Shown here piece by piece: positions 9,101-16,560 of a stretch of DNA of 33,642 nucleotides. Origin of the DNA: CAZPLZ01 sp964587525 (GTDB lineage Bacteria > Oederibacteriota > CAKKQC01); the NCBI GenBank assembly GCA_964587525.1, contig CAZPLZ010000007.1, positions 1 to 33,642 of the forward strand, read 5' to 3'. Position 1 is the first letter of the stretch; every line of letters starts with the position of its first letter. Made by a program: the position numbers and the translations under genes. The notes under the pieces are model-generated. The model was not told where the DNA came from. It was given only the letters and a program-made list of their open reading frames with translations, and did not search any database.

Positions 9101-9391
9101 CTGCCCGTGTGTTGTCGATGGAACCACCCATAATGAACGCGCAGCCCCGGATCCTTGGTTCTTCAGTGTTACCGTCACTTGGCCTTTCTCTCCGATTTCT
9201 AATCGTCCATTGCCATTACCCCACAATGCAGGAGATCCACCGTCTTGCACTTCGGTCCGCTGGATCACTAGATCCGGTGATAAATTCTGGCCCTCAACTG
9301 CGAAAACGAGTCCATGTACCAACCCTAGCGTTACTACTGTCATCATCACTTTCTGCACGAGACTTCTCAGGTTTAATTTCACGCCGATCAC
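6146..9391 (-). CDS. Exported giant WD40 protein with 21 blades
   Basis: A 1081-aa protein. Residues 1-33 form a signal peptide (LVQKVMMTVVTLGLVHGLVF). Residues 38-160 look like a CARDB/Ig-like domain (LKNQGSGAARSLWVV, NPGEEADLSFVMEV). From about residue 183 to the end I count 21 WD40 repeats of about 42 aa, each with VxSVAFSPDGxxLASGSxDxTVRLWRV. This equals three seven-bladed propellers. The only spacer in the array (after FWITPGETHRRLES, about 20 extra residues) falls exactly after blade 14. The start is GTG at 9391, 5 bp past the upstream stop, with no clear ribosome site, so coupling is likely. No enzyme domain is visible; a protein-binding scaffold is inferred. GC content is lower than in the lpx genes upstream. 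Confidence 0.88.
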   Translation of the reverse strand: MIGVKLNLRSLVQKVMMTVVTLGLVHGLVFAVEGQNLSPDLVIQRTEVQDGGSPALWGNGNGRLEIGEKGQVTVTLKNQGSGAARSLWVVPSTTHGQIKVWIVRRTVGDLNPGEEADLSFVMEVLKGYRGSIELPVVLKLNWKGGQRVAPLRFLGEGKSGTPARFTLLSEWAEIGEISLERAHGSHGTVGSVAFSPDGRFLVVSMKGTIRVWRVKDGSFEFDLKGSESLLTSVAFSPDGSLVASGGLDQTVRLWRLKDRSLMRELKGHTGPVRSIAFSLDRQLLASGSGDGTIRLWRVRDGKLVHKLEMHEGGVLSVTFSPDSRFLACGGTGGRVRVWRVSGWRLEHELKGHKGWVSSVVFSPDSVLIASGSHDQRVRVWRLGDGKFEREFRLDGYMNFINSIAFSPDGKLLMTGSHDNTVRLWRVKDGSLERELTGHASYVWSVAFSPDGLHAASGSDDSTVRLWRVRDGVLARKLRRDEVSIRDIAYSPDGKFLVTGTDGGMVSVWRTGDGSLVRKVRQYSGSVLAVAYSPDGKLIAYGGYDRVVWLRQAVGGGRVRRLKGHTGRIRCVVFSPEGELLASASDDQSVRLWRVKDGHLEHELTGHTDWVNSVNFSPDGILVATASDDRTVRLWRVSDGGLERTLRGHGNQVRSVAFSPDGTMVASGCDDRVARIWRVSNGTLVHELKGHGGWVRSVAFSPDGMWLVSGSADHMIRIWRTKDGRLVRELEGHGDHVRSLAFDPQGERLASGSRDGTVKFWITPGETHRRLESIKLKGGVLARQVSLERTMSGHKKRVVSVDFSPDGALLVSGSYDGTVRLWRVSDGGQERVLNGHGGVVMAVAYSPNGEIVASANVNRTIHLWSVKEGQLVRKLKAHTDMVTSVVFSPDGGLLASGSKNGMVYLWRLDAEKPERKIKAHKCSVSNLAFTPNGKLLVSGSCDETVHLWRVKDGEKVHSFEGIENQVVGVAISPDGTLVAAGGYDNVVRIWRVKDGSMVHEWKGHKNVVKSIAFSPSGMLVASASADSTVRLWWVADGRLESELSMPGDHSFNIVSSVVFSPDGKLLASGSYDGIVRLWRVRD

Positions 9392-9396
9392 ACTGC

Positions 9397-11454
9397 TTAC
9401 TGCCGGCTCATCAAACGATCTGGACGCAAAGAAGTTTTAGCATCTCCAATTTTTCCCCACCGTATCACCTGGATTCCGTAATTATTGTCGATCCATAGTT
9501 GGTAGATACGACCCTCTTTATCCATCGAAATCATCTGCCACGCTGATGTTTCTTTTCTGCCTTCATATGGCTTCAGATACATTCGCGCCAACAGGTCGCC
9601 CTTGGGTGAATATTTATCCACAAGGAAATAGCGCAATTGACGATATGGAGCTTGCGGGTGGTGTAATGCGGACGCAACAAACAAATTCCCATGCCTATCG
9701 TCACCAATTATCATGGTGTTTTCTAGAATCCAACAATGAAAACTACCGGGAATCAAAATGAAGGGTTCTTTCTCACCCCCACGATAGATGCCATCAAAAT
9801 GAGGTGTACTCATTGGTTTGAATGGCATAGCGCCCCCCGGGGGATAAATAACGTCACGAGGATTTGTATCCTTCCAGAGTGTTTTAAATTTGTACTTAGT
9901 CCTTCTCCGAACAACGTCGCTCCACTTCTTCCCCTTTAACTGAATTATTTCCCCACTTCCTCCGATTCGAAACAGCCTCCTTTTTTCTTTGACAACATAC
10001 TTTCCATCAACAACGTGCTTCGTCATTACCAAATCTCCCGTTCTCCCCCAGAATTGGTTCAATGCATTGATCCCTTTGGAATCCAAGTCCAACAAATGGT
10101 ATACAAGTTCGCCATCGGAGGAAAATTTCAGAAGTTCGCCACCGCGTTCCCAATGTGAGATATACATGTTGCCAACATTATCGACACGCAAGCAGTACAA
10201 GTTATCTTTTTTGATATGAGGGATCTTACTTATTTCGTCATCCCAGGGAATCGTCAACACCGTTTCTGGTACATGCGGCTCCAAGCCCTTCCTGATTTCA
10301 TTCCAGTTGTAGCTAAAGTGTTTCTCATTCCAATCCTTAAGGCCCAGCTTAGCCAACTTACGCACCTGCGGATTTTCACCATCCCTCGCGTATGTCAGCG
10401 AAGGCGGAATTTCTTTTACATCCGGATGGCACCACGACCTTCGTATTGACTGAGCCATCTTTTCAAGTACTCTGCCCTCTTTTTCCTGCGGGAAGGCTTT
10501 TAAAAGTTCTTTTACAGCACGATCATCCACCTCACCCATAACGCCAAGCGCCGTTGCAGCCCATAATTTAAACTCCGGATTCTTAGCTCTAATGAGTTTC
10601 TTCAATTCATTAAGTGCCGGATCGCCCAGCCGTCCCATTGTCATGGCTAACCGTTCGTTGTCCCATGACATTAATTTGGTCGGATGCCTCCAGGTATCCA
10701 GGCTTTGTACCAAAACTGGAATTGCTGAATCACCTATCATGCGCAAAATCTCCAGAGCGCAATCTCTCGCTACCCAATCATGGTATTTGTAGCTTTTTAT
10801 TATTAATTCGGGTGCTGCAATTACGGAATGTGGGAACAGTAACTTCAAAGTATCGGTCGCCGCCCGCTCCACAAACCTCCCATGAATCCCTCCCTCCAAA
10901 AGGGGAGCTATAGCTCTCACGGCCTCGTCTTCCTTTATCCGCGCTTTAGCGAGAAGCTCTGTCGCCAGTGCTATCTCCATGGTCTCCCCTCCATAGAAAA
11001 TACCAGTCGATTTTTCTGCCCTGGCTATCGTTTTTTCATGCCCATTTCGCACAACCTGGATGAGTAATGGAACGTAGTCATCTATCGCACAAGGAAACTC
11101 ATTCATTATTCTCAACATTTCATCCCGTTGCCCGGGATCCCCTTGCATTATTCCTCTGCTCAGGTACGGAAAACTCTCACAGCCTAATCTTCGCAATATT
11201 TCACGCGAGACATCTTGGACTTTCTGGTTTTTAACTTGCCGGTTCTTCCACTCGAGATTTTCAACGGCGCTAGGTGCAAGTGATCTGAGTTCTCGTTCTG
11301 ACATACGATTCAGCCTTTCCTCGTCAAGAGTGTCTAGCGAGCCAACAAGAAAAGGTGCAGTTTTGCATCCCCAGAAGGCGATGATAATGATGATAATAGG
11401 GAAACACAAACAAAGCTTCTTAACGATGGCGGGAACCCTGTGCGTGCTTTTCAT
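9397..11454 (-). CDS. Putative lipoprotein with HEAT repeats and a propeller-like C-terminus
   Basis: A 685-aa protein of unknown role. The N-terminus has a basic stretch, a hydrophobic run (CFPIIIIIIAFWGC) and a Cys near residue 30 in a lipobox-like setting, so export and lipidation are likely but the lipobox is not canonical. Residues 60-350 are alpha-helical HEAT-like repeats (REILRRLGCESFPYLSRGI, ALEILRMIGDSAIPVLVQSL, LRAKN... type units, LWAATALGVMGEVDD). Residues 400-685 contain NHL/propeller-like strands (LYCLRVDNVGNMYISHW, HGNLFVASALHH, DKEGRIYQLWIDNNYG). It lies 5 bp before the WD40 gene, so the two are probably co-expressed and may act together at the envelope. Base composition is AT-rich compared with flanking genes. 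Confidence 0.72.
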   Translation of the reverse strand: MKSTHRVPAIVKKLCLCFPIIIIIIAFWGCKTAPFLVGSLDTLDEERLNRMSERELRSLAPSAVENLEWKNRQVKNQKVQDVSREILRRLGCESFPYLSRGIMQGDPGQRDEMLRIMNEFPCAIDDYVPLLIQVVRNGHEKTIARAEKSTGIFYGGETMEIALATELLAKARIKEDEAVRAIAPLLEGGIHGRFVERAATDTLKLLFPHSVIAAPELIIKSYKYHDWVARDCALEILRMIGDSAIPVLVQSLDTWRHPTKLMSWDNERLAMTMGRLGDPALNELKKLIRAKNPEFKLWAATALGVMGEVDDRAVKELLKAFPQEKEGRVLEKMAQSIRRSWCHPDVKEIPPSLTYARDGENPQVRKLAKLGLKDWNEKHFSYNWNEIRKGLEPHVPETVLTIPWDDEISKIPHIKKDNLYCLRVDNVGNMYISHWERGGELLKFSSDGELVYHLLDLDSKGINALNQFWGRTGDLVMTKHVVDGKYVVKEKRRLFRIGGSGEIIQLKGKKWSDVVRRRTKYKFKTLWKDTNPRDVIYPPGGAMPFKPMSTPHFDGIYRGGEKEPFILIPGSFHCWILENTMIIGDDRHGNLFVASALHHPQAPYRQLRYFLVDKYSPKGDLLARMYLKPYEGRKETSAWQMISMDKEGRIYQLWIDNNYGIQVIRWGKIGDAKTSLRPDRLMSRQ

Positions 11455-11524
11455 GTCAGCTAAGGTCGACTATTCCACAATCTGACACCTATCGATGCAA
11501 TAAGCGCTCACCCCCACTGCGGTG

Positions 11525-12406
11525 TCACGGCAGCGGCACGCCCCCGCCATCGTGTACGTCCATGGACCTCTTTTCTGACACTCCTTCTACATCAAGAGAA
11601 CGAGAGAGAAAGTCGATTGGAATATACTTTTTCCCACGGATTCCATAAACGGCGACCTTGATCCCAGCCGTCGTTCGTACGGATTTTTCCAGGATCCCCC
11701 ATCCTGCTTCATCATAGTTAGCTATATCCCAGGAAATCACATTTCGACTGCCGTCAAGGTAAACTTCATCTGTCTCATCAAGGAGGGCAGACATCTTTCC
11801 CCTGATCATCTGATAAATAATATCCCTTCGCTTTATAACATCACTACGACGGTCGTCCTTTAAGTGGAAGTAATAGGACAAACGAATAGCTAAAGGAAGC
11901 GCCTCGTTCAGGCTTAAAAAATCTGCGCTTACGTTCCGGTCAAAAAATATGGACCTCTTATCGCCTTCAAAATTAGCTTCTTTGTTTGGGTTGAAGTATA
12001 TTGGTTCGCTCTCTATCCGTGTCAACACAATTTTATCCTCTATAAAAGCAAACCCATATTTGTGTGATGGAACCCGTGTGTTTACCTCGAACAATCTGTA
12101 AAACAAAACGCTGACGTTTGATTTTCTCGATACCACTTCTGCATCGTAAACACGTAGTATTTCAAGCACACCATCCCGTCCAACGTAGCCTCTGATCCTG
12201 AATTGACTTCTCGTTTTGTTCCTGGAAGGTCTAAACCGGCGCACATATTTCTTGGGGTACAGAAGCGCTATGAACTCATTGCCTTGATCGTGTGTTATCT
12301 TGCGGAGCTCCCATTTAACCTGAGCAATACAAACACCGGGGAAAATGCAGATCACAATAAAACATTTAGCTATGAATCTCAGCCTCTCATCCAGCAACAC
12401 ATTCAT
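11525..12406 (-). CDS. Secreted protein of unknown function
   Basis: A 293-aa protein I do not recognise. Residues 1-28 form a probable signal peptide (RFIAKCFIVICIFPGVCIAQ). The rest is soluble, rich in charged and aromatic residues, with no visible repeats, Cys motifs or membrane segments (for example FRIRGYVGRDGVLEILRVYD and NVISWDIANYDEAGWGILEK). Its ATG overlaps the lpxI stop (TAATG), so it is translationally attached to the lipid A operon despite clearly lower GC. It precedes the HEAT lipoprotein by 70 bp. The three genes downstream of lpxI appear to be an exported-protein cassette. Confidence 0.65.
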   Translation of the reverse strand: MNVLLDERLRFIAKCFIVICIFPGVCIAQVKWELRKITHDQGNEFIALLYPKKYVRRFRPSRNKTRSQFRIRGYVGRDGVLEILRVYDAEVVSRKSNVSVLFYRLFEVNTRVPSHKYGFAFIEDKIVLTRIESEPIYFNPNKEANFEGDKRSIFFDRNVSADFLSLNEALPLAIRLSYYFHLKDDRRSDVIKRRDIIYQMIRGKMSALLDETDEVYLDGSRNVISWDIANYDEAGWGILEKSVRTTAGIKVAVYGIRGKKYIPIDFLSRSLDVEGVSEKRSMDVHDGGGVPLP

Positions 12407-13209
12407 TAAATTGCGACAAGGGAGAGGTTGGCTTCATCGGCTTGGGCGATGACCTGCTCACGGGAAAGCAGGATCGTTTTGCCGGCTTCCACCGCCAGGA
12501 CGGTGGCGCGGGCTCGCTTGAGGGTCGCGACGGTGTTCACCCCTACCACCGGCACATCGAACCGGAAATCCTGCCTGGGTTTGGCCACCTTGACCACCAC
12601 CACATCCCCGCGGCCGAGCTCTCCTGCCCGCAGAATCGCCTGATCCGTACCCTCCAGCGCTTCCACTGCGAGCACGGCCTGATGTTTCACGACGACGGTC
12701 TGGCCGATGTCCAGTCCGGCGATGCTCCGGGCGATGCCATGCCCAAACGTGATATCCTTCCACTCTTCATCCGTAGGCTGGCGGCGGGTCAGAACACCTT
12801 TATGGGGAAGCAGCGGCTTCAGGTAACTCATGGCGCTGACCAAGGTAATGCCGGAACGTTTGAGCTCCCGAGCGGCCCCTTTCAACAGGGTGTCCGCGCG
12901 CTTGTCGGTCAGTGTGGCCAGGAGCCGTGCTGTCAGGGAATCCGTCTTGGGTTGCCGGAATAGGTTGGTGTGCCGCACGGTGCCGGCCATCATAGCTTCT
13001 GTGACCCCGGCGCCTTTGAGAAAATCGATGGCCTTCCCCAATTCGCCGACCTCCACCCGGATGGACCGCGACACTGACTGCAGCAGCTCGTCCTGAGTTT
13101 CATCCTTGAAACCCACCAGCACCACCTCATGCCCTAGTTCTTTCAAGGCGGAAAGCAGGTAGGACGAAAGCTCGCCGCCTCCAGCAATTAGGCCAATCGG
13201 AGCGGTCAC
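12406..13209 (-). CDS. lpxI: UDP-2,3-diacylglucosamine pyrophosphatase LpxI
   Basis: Hydrolyses UDP-2,3-diacylglucosamine to lipid X at the cytoplasmic membrane; LpxI replaces LpxH in many diderm bacteria. The 267-aa length matches the family. The N-terminus PIGLIAGGGELSSYLLSAL is the typical LpxI start. MAGTVRHTNLFRQPKTDS, the FGHGIARSIAGLDIGQTVVV stretch, VEALEGTDQAILRAGEL and DVPVVGVNTVATLKRA belong to the conserved C-terminal DUF1009 domain. The start is GTG at 13209. It follows lpxA across a 35-bp repeat-rich gap. lpxB would be expected downstream but is not in the window, its place being taken by the exported-protein cassette. Confidence 0.94.
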   Translation of the reverse strand: MTAPIGLIAGGGELSSYLLSALKELGHEVVLVGFKDETQDELLQSVSRSIRVEVGELGKAIDFLKGAGVTEAMMAGTVRHTNLFRQPKTDSLTARLLATLTDKRADTLLKGAARELKRSGITLVSAMSYLKPLLPHKGVLTRRQPTDEEWKDITFGHGIARSIAGLDIGQTVVVKHQAVLAVEALEGTDQAILRAGELGRGDVVVVKVAKPRQDFRFDVPVVGVNTVATLKRARATVLAVEAGKTILLSREQVIAQADEANLSLVAI

Positions 13210-13217
13210 AGAAGACC

Positions 13218-13290
13218 CCCCTCACCCTACCCGGGCTCGAGGACTCACCCCGCAGACGACCTCCCCCCTCCGGGGGGAGAGGGGGATTCC
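13218..13290. repeat. G/C-rich palindromic (REP-like) element lpxI/lpxA
   Basis: The stretch has two parts. One is CCCCCCTCACCCTACCCGGG at the left; the other is a hairpin around CCCCCCTCCGGGGGG followed by AGAGGGGGA. The CCCCTCACCCT...AGAGGGGGA pattern recurs after the antiporter gene (33592-33615) and partly before psd (about 2165-2180). It covers the lpxI/lpxA gap and the last codons of lpxA. Confidence 0.6.
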
Positions 13291-14120
13291 TCACCATCTT
13301 GCTCTCCGAGATCTTCACCGGTGGCCACCCGCAGCCCCTGGGTCAAGCCCCGATGACTGTCTTCCACAAACTTGATGAGCCGGGCCACATCCTCATGCTG
13401 GCCCAGTTCCGACTTCAGCCGGACCACCGCATCAGTCGTTGTCAACCCGGACCAGAAGAGGATCCGGTACGCGCCCTTGAGCAACCGCTGCCGCTCCGCG
13501 GTGAAGCCGTTGCGCTTCAATCCTTCCCGGTTCAGGCCGTACACACGCAGCGGCTCACCACCGGCCATCGCGAAGGGGACCACATCCATGCGCACCCGTA
13601 AGCCCCCGCCCACAATCGCGTACATGCCGATCCGGACAAACTGGTGGAAGGCGGTCATACCACCCAGCAGCACATGGTCCTCCACCACGATGTGCCCGGA
13701 TAGCCCGACGAGGTTGGTGATGGTGGTGTGGCTCCCCACGGTGCAGTTGTGCGCAATGTGGGCAAAGCCCATGATGAAGTTGTCGTCCCCGATCACCGTC
13801 GCTCCCTCGAGATCGCTGGCACGGTGGATGGTCACGTACTCGCGGATGATATTGCGGTCGCCAATCCTCACAAAGGTGCGGGCGCCAGTGTACTTCCTGT
13901 CCTGCGGCGGGGCCCCGATGACCGCTCCCACGCCGATCTGGTTGAGCTTGCCGATTCGGGTCCAGCCTTCGATGACGGCGTGCGGACCTACCCGAGTGCC
14001 GTCGCCGATTTCGACGTGCTCCCCGATGACACAGTATGGCCCAACGCTGACCCCCCGGCCCAACCGGGCGCCGGCATGGACGATGGCGGTCGAGTGGGTT
14101 TCCGGCGGCCCCTCCACCAC
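13245..14120 (-). CDS. lpxA: UDP-N-acetylglucosamine acyltransferase
   Basis: First step of lipid A synthesis: transfers a 3-hydroxyacyl chain from ACP to UDP-GlcNAc. The 291-aa protein has a left-handed beta helix built of hexapeptide repeats (residues 10-190). The catalytic His is H124 in GFAHIAHNCTVG, and substrate motifs IIREYVTIHR and GGMTAFHQFVRIG are present. The helical C-terminal domain carries GLNREGLKRNGF. The usual length is about 260 aa; here the last 17 or so residues (GEESPSPPGGGRSSAG) are translated from a REP-like DNA repeat. The start is GTG at 14120 (or GTG at 14117), 4 bp after fabZ. Confidence 0.95.
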   Translation of the reverse strand: MVEGPPETHSTAIVHAGARLGRGVSVGPYCVIGEHVEIGDGTRVGPHAVIEGWTRIGKLNQIGVGAVIGAPPQDRKYTGARTFVRIGDRNIIREYVTIHRASDLEGATVIGDDNFIMGFAHIAHNCTVGSHTTITNLVGLSGHIVVEDHVLLGGMTAFHQFVRIGMYAIVGGGLRVRMDVVPFAMAGGEPLRVYGLNREGLKRNGFTAERQRLLKGAYRILFWSGLTTTDAVVRLKSELGQHEDVARLIKFVEDSHRGLTQGLRVATGEDLGEQDGEESPSPPGGGRSSAG

Positions 14121-14124
14121 GGTT

Positions 14125-14568
14125 TCAGCCAGGAATCTTGTCCTTCGCTATCACCGCGGACATCTCCGCCTCGGTCACGACCTCACCGTTGACAAGCGCA
14201 CGCCCGTTCATCCGGACCAGCCGCTGACGCATGCCGGTGATCTCCACCTCCAGCCGGAGGGTGTCTCCCGGAACCACCGGTTTCCGGAACCGGGCATGAT
14301 CGATACCGCCGAAGTACATGACCCTCCCCCTTAACTCCGGCTTGCTCTTGAAGAGCAGCACGCCACCCGTCTGCGCCAGCGCCTCCACGATCAGCACGCC
14401 GGGCATCACTGGGTAGCCAGGAAAGTGGCCCTGGAAGAAAGCGTCATTGATCGTGGTATTCTTGATGCCGACGATCCGTTTGCCCTCCTCTAACTCCACG
14501 ATGCGGTCCACCAGCAGGAACGGATGGCGATGCGGAATGAGCTCCATAATCTGCTTGACGTCGAGCAC
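14125..14568 (-). CDS. fabZ: 3-hydroxyacyl-ACP dehydratase FabZ
   Basis: Dehydrates 3-hydroxyacyl-ACP in type II fatty acid elongation and competes with LpxA/LpxD for the same substrate, which explains its place between lpxC and lpxA. The 147-aa hot-dog fold starts with IMELIPHRHPFLLVDRI. Catalytic residues are H48 in FFQGHFPGYPVMPG and E62 in VLIVEALAQTGG. The start is GTG at 14568, 2 bp after the lpxC stop, so reading is probably coupled. Length and motifs are complete. Confidence 0.96.
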   Translation of the reverse strand: MLDVKQIMELIPHRHPFLLVDRIVELEEGKRIVGIKNTTINDAFFQGHFPGYPVMPGVLIVEALAQTGGVLLFKSKPELRGRVMYFGGIDHARFRKPVVPGDTLRLEVEITGMRQRLVRMNGRALVNGEVVTEAEMSAVIAKDKIPG

Positions 14569-14570
14569 GG

Positions 14571-15428
14571 TTAGGCTGGCACCTCCAGTTTGATGAGTTT
14601 CGGCTGCAGCATGCGAAGAAATTCCACGTGGGCGGCGTGGCCGGTCCCCTCGGCAACCACGCGGGCGGCGATGGGGACGCCGGCCAGGGCGAAGTCGCCG
14701 ATGAGATCCAGCAGCTTGTGGCGGAGCGGCTCCTGCATCACACGCGGGGGGTTGACGGATGTACCGTCGGAGCGCAACACCAGCACATTGTCTGCGTTCC
14801 CGCCCTGCCCCAAGCCCCGCTTCAGCAGCGCCTGGATCTCTTCCTCAAAGCAGAACGTCCGGGCCAACGAGACAGCCTGAGGCGCATCGACGCCCGGAGT
14901 GAATGAAACCTCCTGGCCATTCAACGGCCCGTTCCCGCGAAACTTGAACACCAGCGAGAGGCGGTCCGACGGCTCGGCCATCATGCGCCAGTTTTGAGAA
15001 CCTCCTCCCGGCACCTCCACCCGCTCACGAAGCGTGCACACAGCCCGCTCCTCCTCCTGCTCCACCAGGCCCACATGCTCGATAAGTTCGAGAAAGGGCT
15101 GCGCACTGCCATCGGCCGCTGGCAACTCATCCCCCTCCACACTCAGCACAGCGTTATCCAGTCCAGCGAGCGCGCAGGCCGCAAGCAGGTGCTCCACCGT
15201 ACGGACCTGGACCCCGCCCGCTGCCAACGTTGTGCAGCGCTCCGTCTGGACCACGTATTCAACCCGTGCCGGAATATCCGGTGCGGCCGGCCGATCGGCG
15301 CGCTGGAACACCAGGCCACATCCGGCTGCGGCCGGCCCCAGGATAACCGAGGATGGTTTCCCGGTATGCAAGCCCACGCCGTGCAGTGTCTGCGTCCGGC
15401 CCGCCAGGGTCCGCTGCCGCTCACCCAC
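14571..15428 (-). CDS. lpxC: UDP-3-O-acyl-N-acetylglucosamine deacetylase
   Basis: Zinc enzyme for the committed step of lipid A synthesis. An open frame extends upstream to 15650 but overlaps lpxD and is unlike LpxC. The GTG at 15428 gives 285 aa starting VGERQRTLAGRTQTLHGVGL, matching the family. It overlaps the lpxD stop by 8 bp. Zinc ligands are H80 (TVEHLLAAC), H237 and D241 (RHKLLDLIGDFALAG); the catalytic His is H264 (GTGHAAHVEFLR). These positions match the E. coli numbering almost exactly. LpxC level is often controlled by proteolysis, but nothing here shows that. Confidence 0.95.
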   Translation of the reverse strand: MGERQRTLAGRTQTLHGVGLHTGKPSSVILGPAAAGCGLVFQRADRPAAPDIPARVEYVVQTERCTTLAAGGVQVRTVEHLLAACALAGLDNAVLSVEGDELPAADGSAQPFLELIEHVGLVEQEEERAVCTLRERVEVPGGGSQNWRMMAEPSDRLSLVFKFRGNGPLNGQEVSFTPGVDAPQAVSLARTFCFEEEIQALLKRGLGQGGNADNVLVLRSDGTSVNPPRVMQEPLRHKLLDLIGDFALAGVPIAARVVAEGTGHAAHVEFLRMLQPKLIKLEVPA

Positions 15429-16461
15429 CTTGGCTCCCGCGTTGCTCGAGCTCGGCCACCCTTTTTTCCAACTCTCGGATCCGTGCAAGCAGCTTGGGCA
15501 GACGCGCCACCGCCGCATTGAGCTTGAGCGCCTCGCGCGCTGGCCGGGCGGGATACCCAAAGAGCTTCTCGCCATCCGAGGTATCCCGGTGCACGCCTGC
15601 CCCCCCGGCCACCTGGACGCCGTTCCCCAAGGTGACGTGATCGCCCACACCCGCCTGCCCGCCGATGAGGCATCCGCGGCCGACCTTCACGCTTCCGGAA
15701 AATGCCGCCTGTCCCGCCACAAGCGTCCCCTCGCCGATCACACAGTTATGCGCCACATGAACTTGGTCGTCCAGTTTCGCGGCACGCTGGATCACGGTGT
15801 CCCCGACGGTGGCACGATCGATGGTGCAGTTCGCCCCGATTTCCACCTCGTCTTCAACAACCACCCGGCCGATCTGGGGGATTTTCTCTGGACCGTTCTG
15901 GCCAGGCAGGAAACCAAAGCCGTCAGCCCCGAGGACCGTACCCGCGTGGATGAGCACCCTGTCACCGATGACGGTGCGCTCGCCGATAGCGACGAGCGGC
16001 GCCAGCCGGGTTTCCTTCCCGATCCGGCTGCCCCAAGCTACGACACACAATGGACCAATCTGTGCGCGATCGCCCACCGTCACCCCCGCCTCAATCACCG
16101 CGTACGGCCCTACTTGAGCCCCAGCACCCAACCTGGCCGTAGGGTGAATCCAAGCGGTACGGTCAATCAACTCCTGGGGCGCGGCCGGAGCTGCGGGCGC
16201 AAAGCGAGCCAGCAAGACGGGCAGCGCAGCCAGCGGGTTGGGATGGAGCACCGCAGCCTTGCCATGGGTCGGCTTGCCAGGGGCGATTAACACGGCTGTG
16301 GCACGGCTGGATTCCAGAAGGGAGAGATACTTGTCATCCGTCACGAAAGTCAGCTGGCCCGGCTTCGCATCTTCCACCGTCGCCACACCGTCCACCGTCA
16401 GGTCTTTAGACCCCTGAACAGAGCCACCTACCAGAGCAGCCAATTCACCCAACGTCGGCAT
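15421..16461 (-). CDS. lpxD: UDP-3-O-acylglucosamine N-acyltransferase
   Basis: Third step of lipid A synthesis: adds the N-linked 3-hydroxyacyl chain. The 346-aa protein has the N-terminal uridine-binding domain (MPTLGELAALVGGSVQGSKD, FVTDDKYLSLLESSRATAVL). A hexapeptide left-handed beta helix follows (residues 100-300), with the catalytic His in VHVAHNCVIGEGTLVAGQAA. The C-terminal helix (LPKLLARIRELEKRVAELEQ) is coiled-coil-like. The stop overlaps lpxC. The gene lies 97 bp after skp, across a gap containing an imperfect inverted repeat. Confidence 0.96.
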   Translation of the reverse strand: MPTLGELAALVGGSVQGSKDLTVDGVATVEDAKPGQLTFVTDDKYLSLLESSRATAVLIAPGKPTHGKAAVLHPNPLAALPVLLARFAPAAPAAPQELIDRTAWIHPTARLGAGAQVGPYAVIEAGVTVGDRAQIGPLCVVAWGSRIGKETRLAPLVAIGERTVIGDRVLIHAGTVLGADGFGFLPGQNGPEKIPQIGRVVVEDEVEIGANCTIDRATVGDTVIQRAAKLDDQVHVAHNCVIGEGTLVAGQAAFSGSVKVGRGCLIGGQAGVGDHVTLGNGVQVAGGAGVHRDTSDGEKLFGYPARPAREALKLNAAVARLPKLLARIRELEKRVAELEQRGSQGG

Positions 16462-16472
16462 AACTAAAAACG

Positions 16473-16560
16473 AGTTTAAAGTTTCAAGTCTAAGGTCTCA
16501 AGTTTGATGAGCAAGCTTTGCACGAAAAACCTTTGCCTTTAGACTTTAAACTTGAAACTT
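16473..16560. repeat. Imperfect inverted repeat between skp and lpxD
   Basis: AT-rich arms face each other: GTTTAAAGTTTCAAGTCTAA (from 16475) and TTTAGACTTTAAACTTGAAA (to about 16558). They are made of the same short words (AGTTTC/GTTTAA) in swapped order, so pairing is imperfect but extensive. It contrasts with the GC-rich genes around it and fills the otherwise empty 97-bp gap. It may be a hairpin that limits read-through or protects mRNA ends. Confidence 0.5.

Noticed and set aside
15429..15650. Upstream extension of the lpxC frame
   Set aside because: It lies wholly within lpxD and is unlike LpxC; the GTG at 15428 gives the family length and active-site numbering.
15034..16290. Plus-strand open frame of 418 codons opposite lpxC and lpxD
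   Set aside because: Antisense shadow of two well-supported overlapping genes; composition is that of reversed GC-rich coding DNA.
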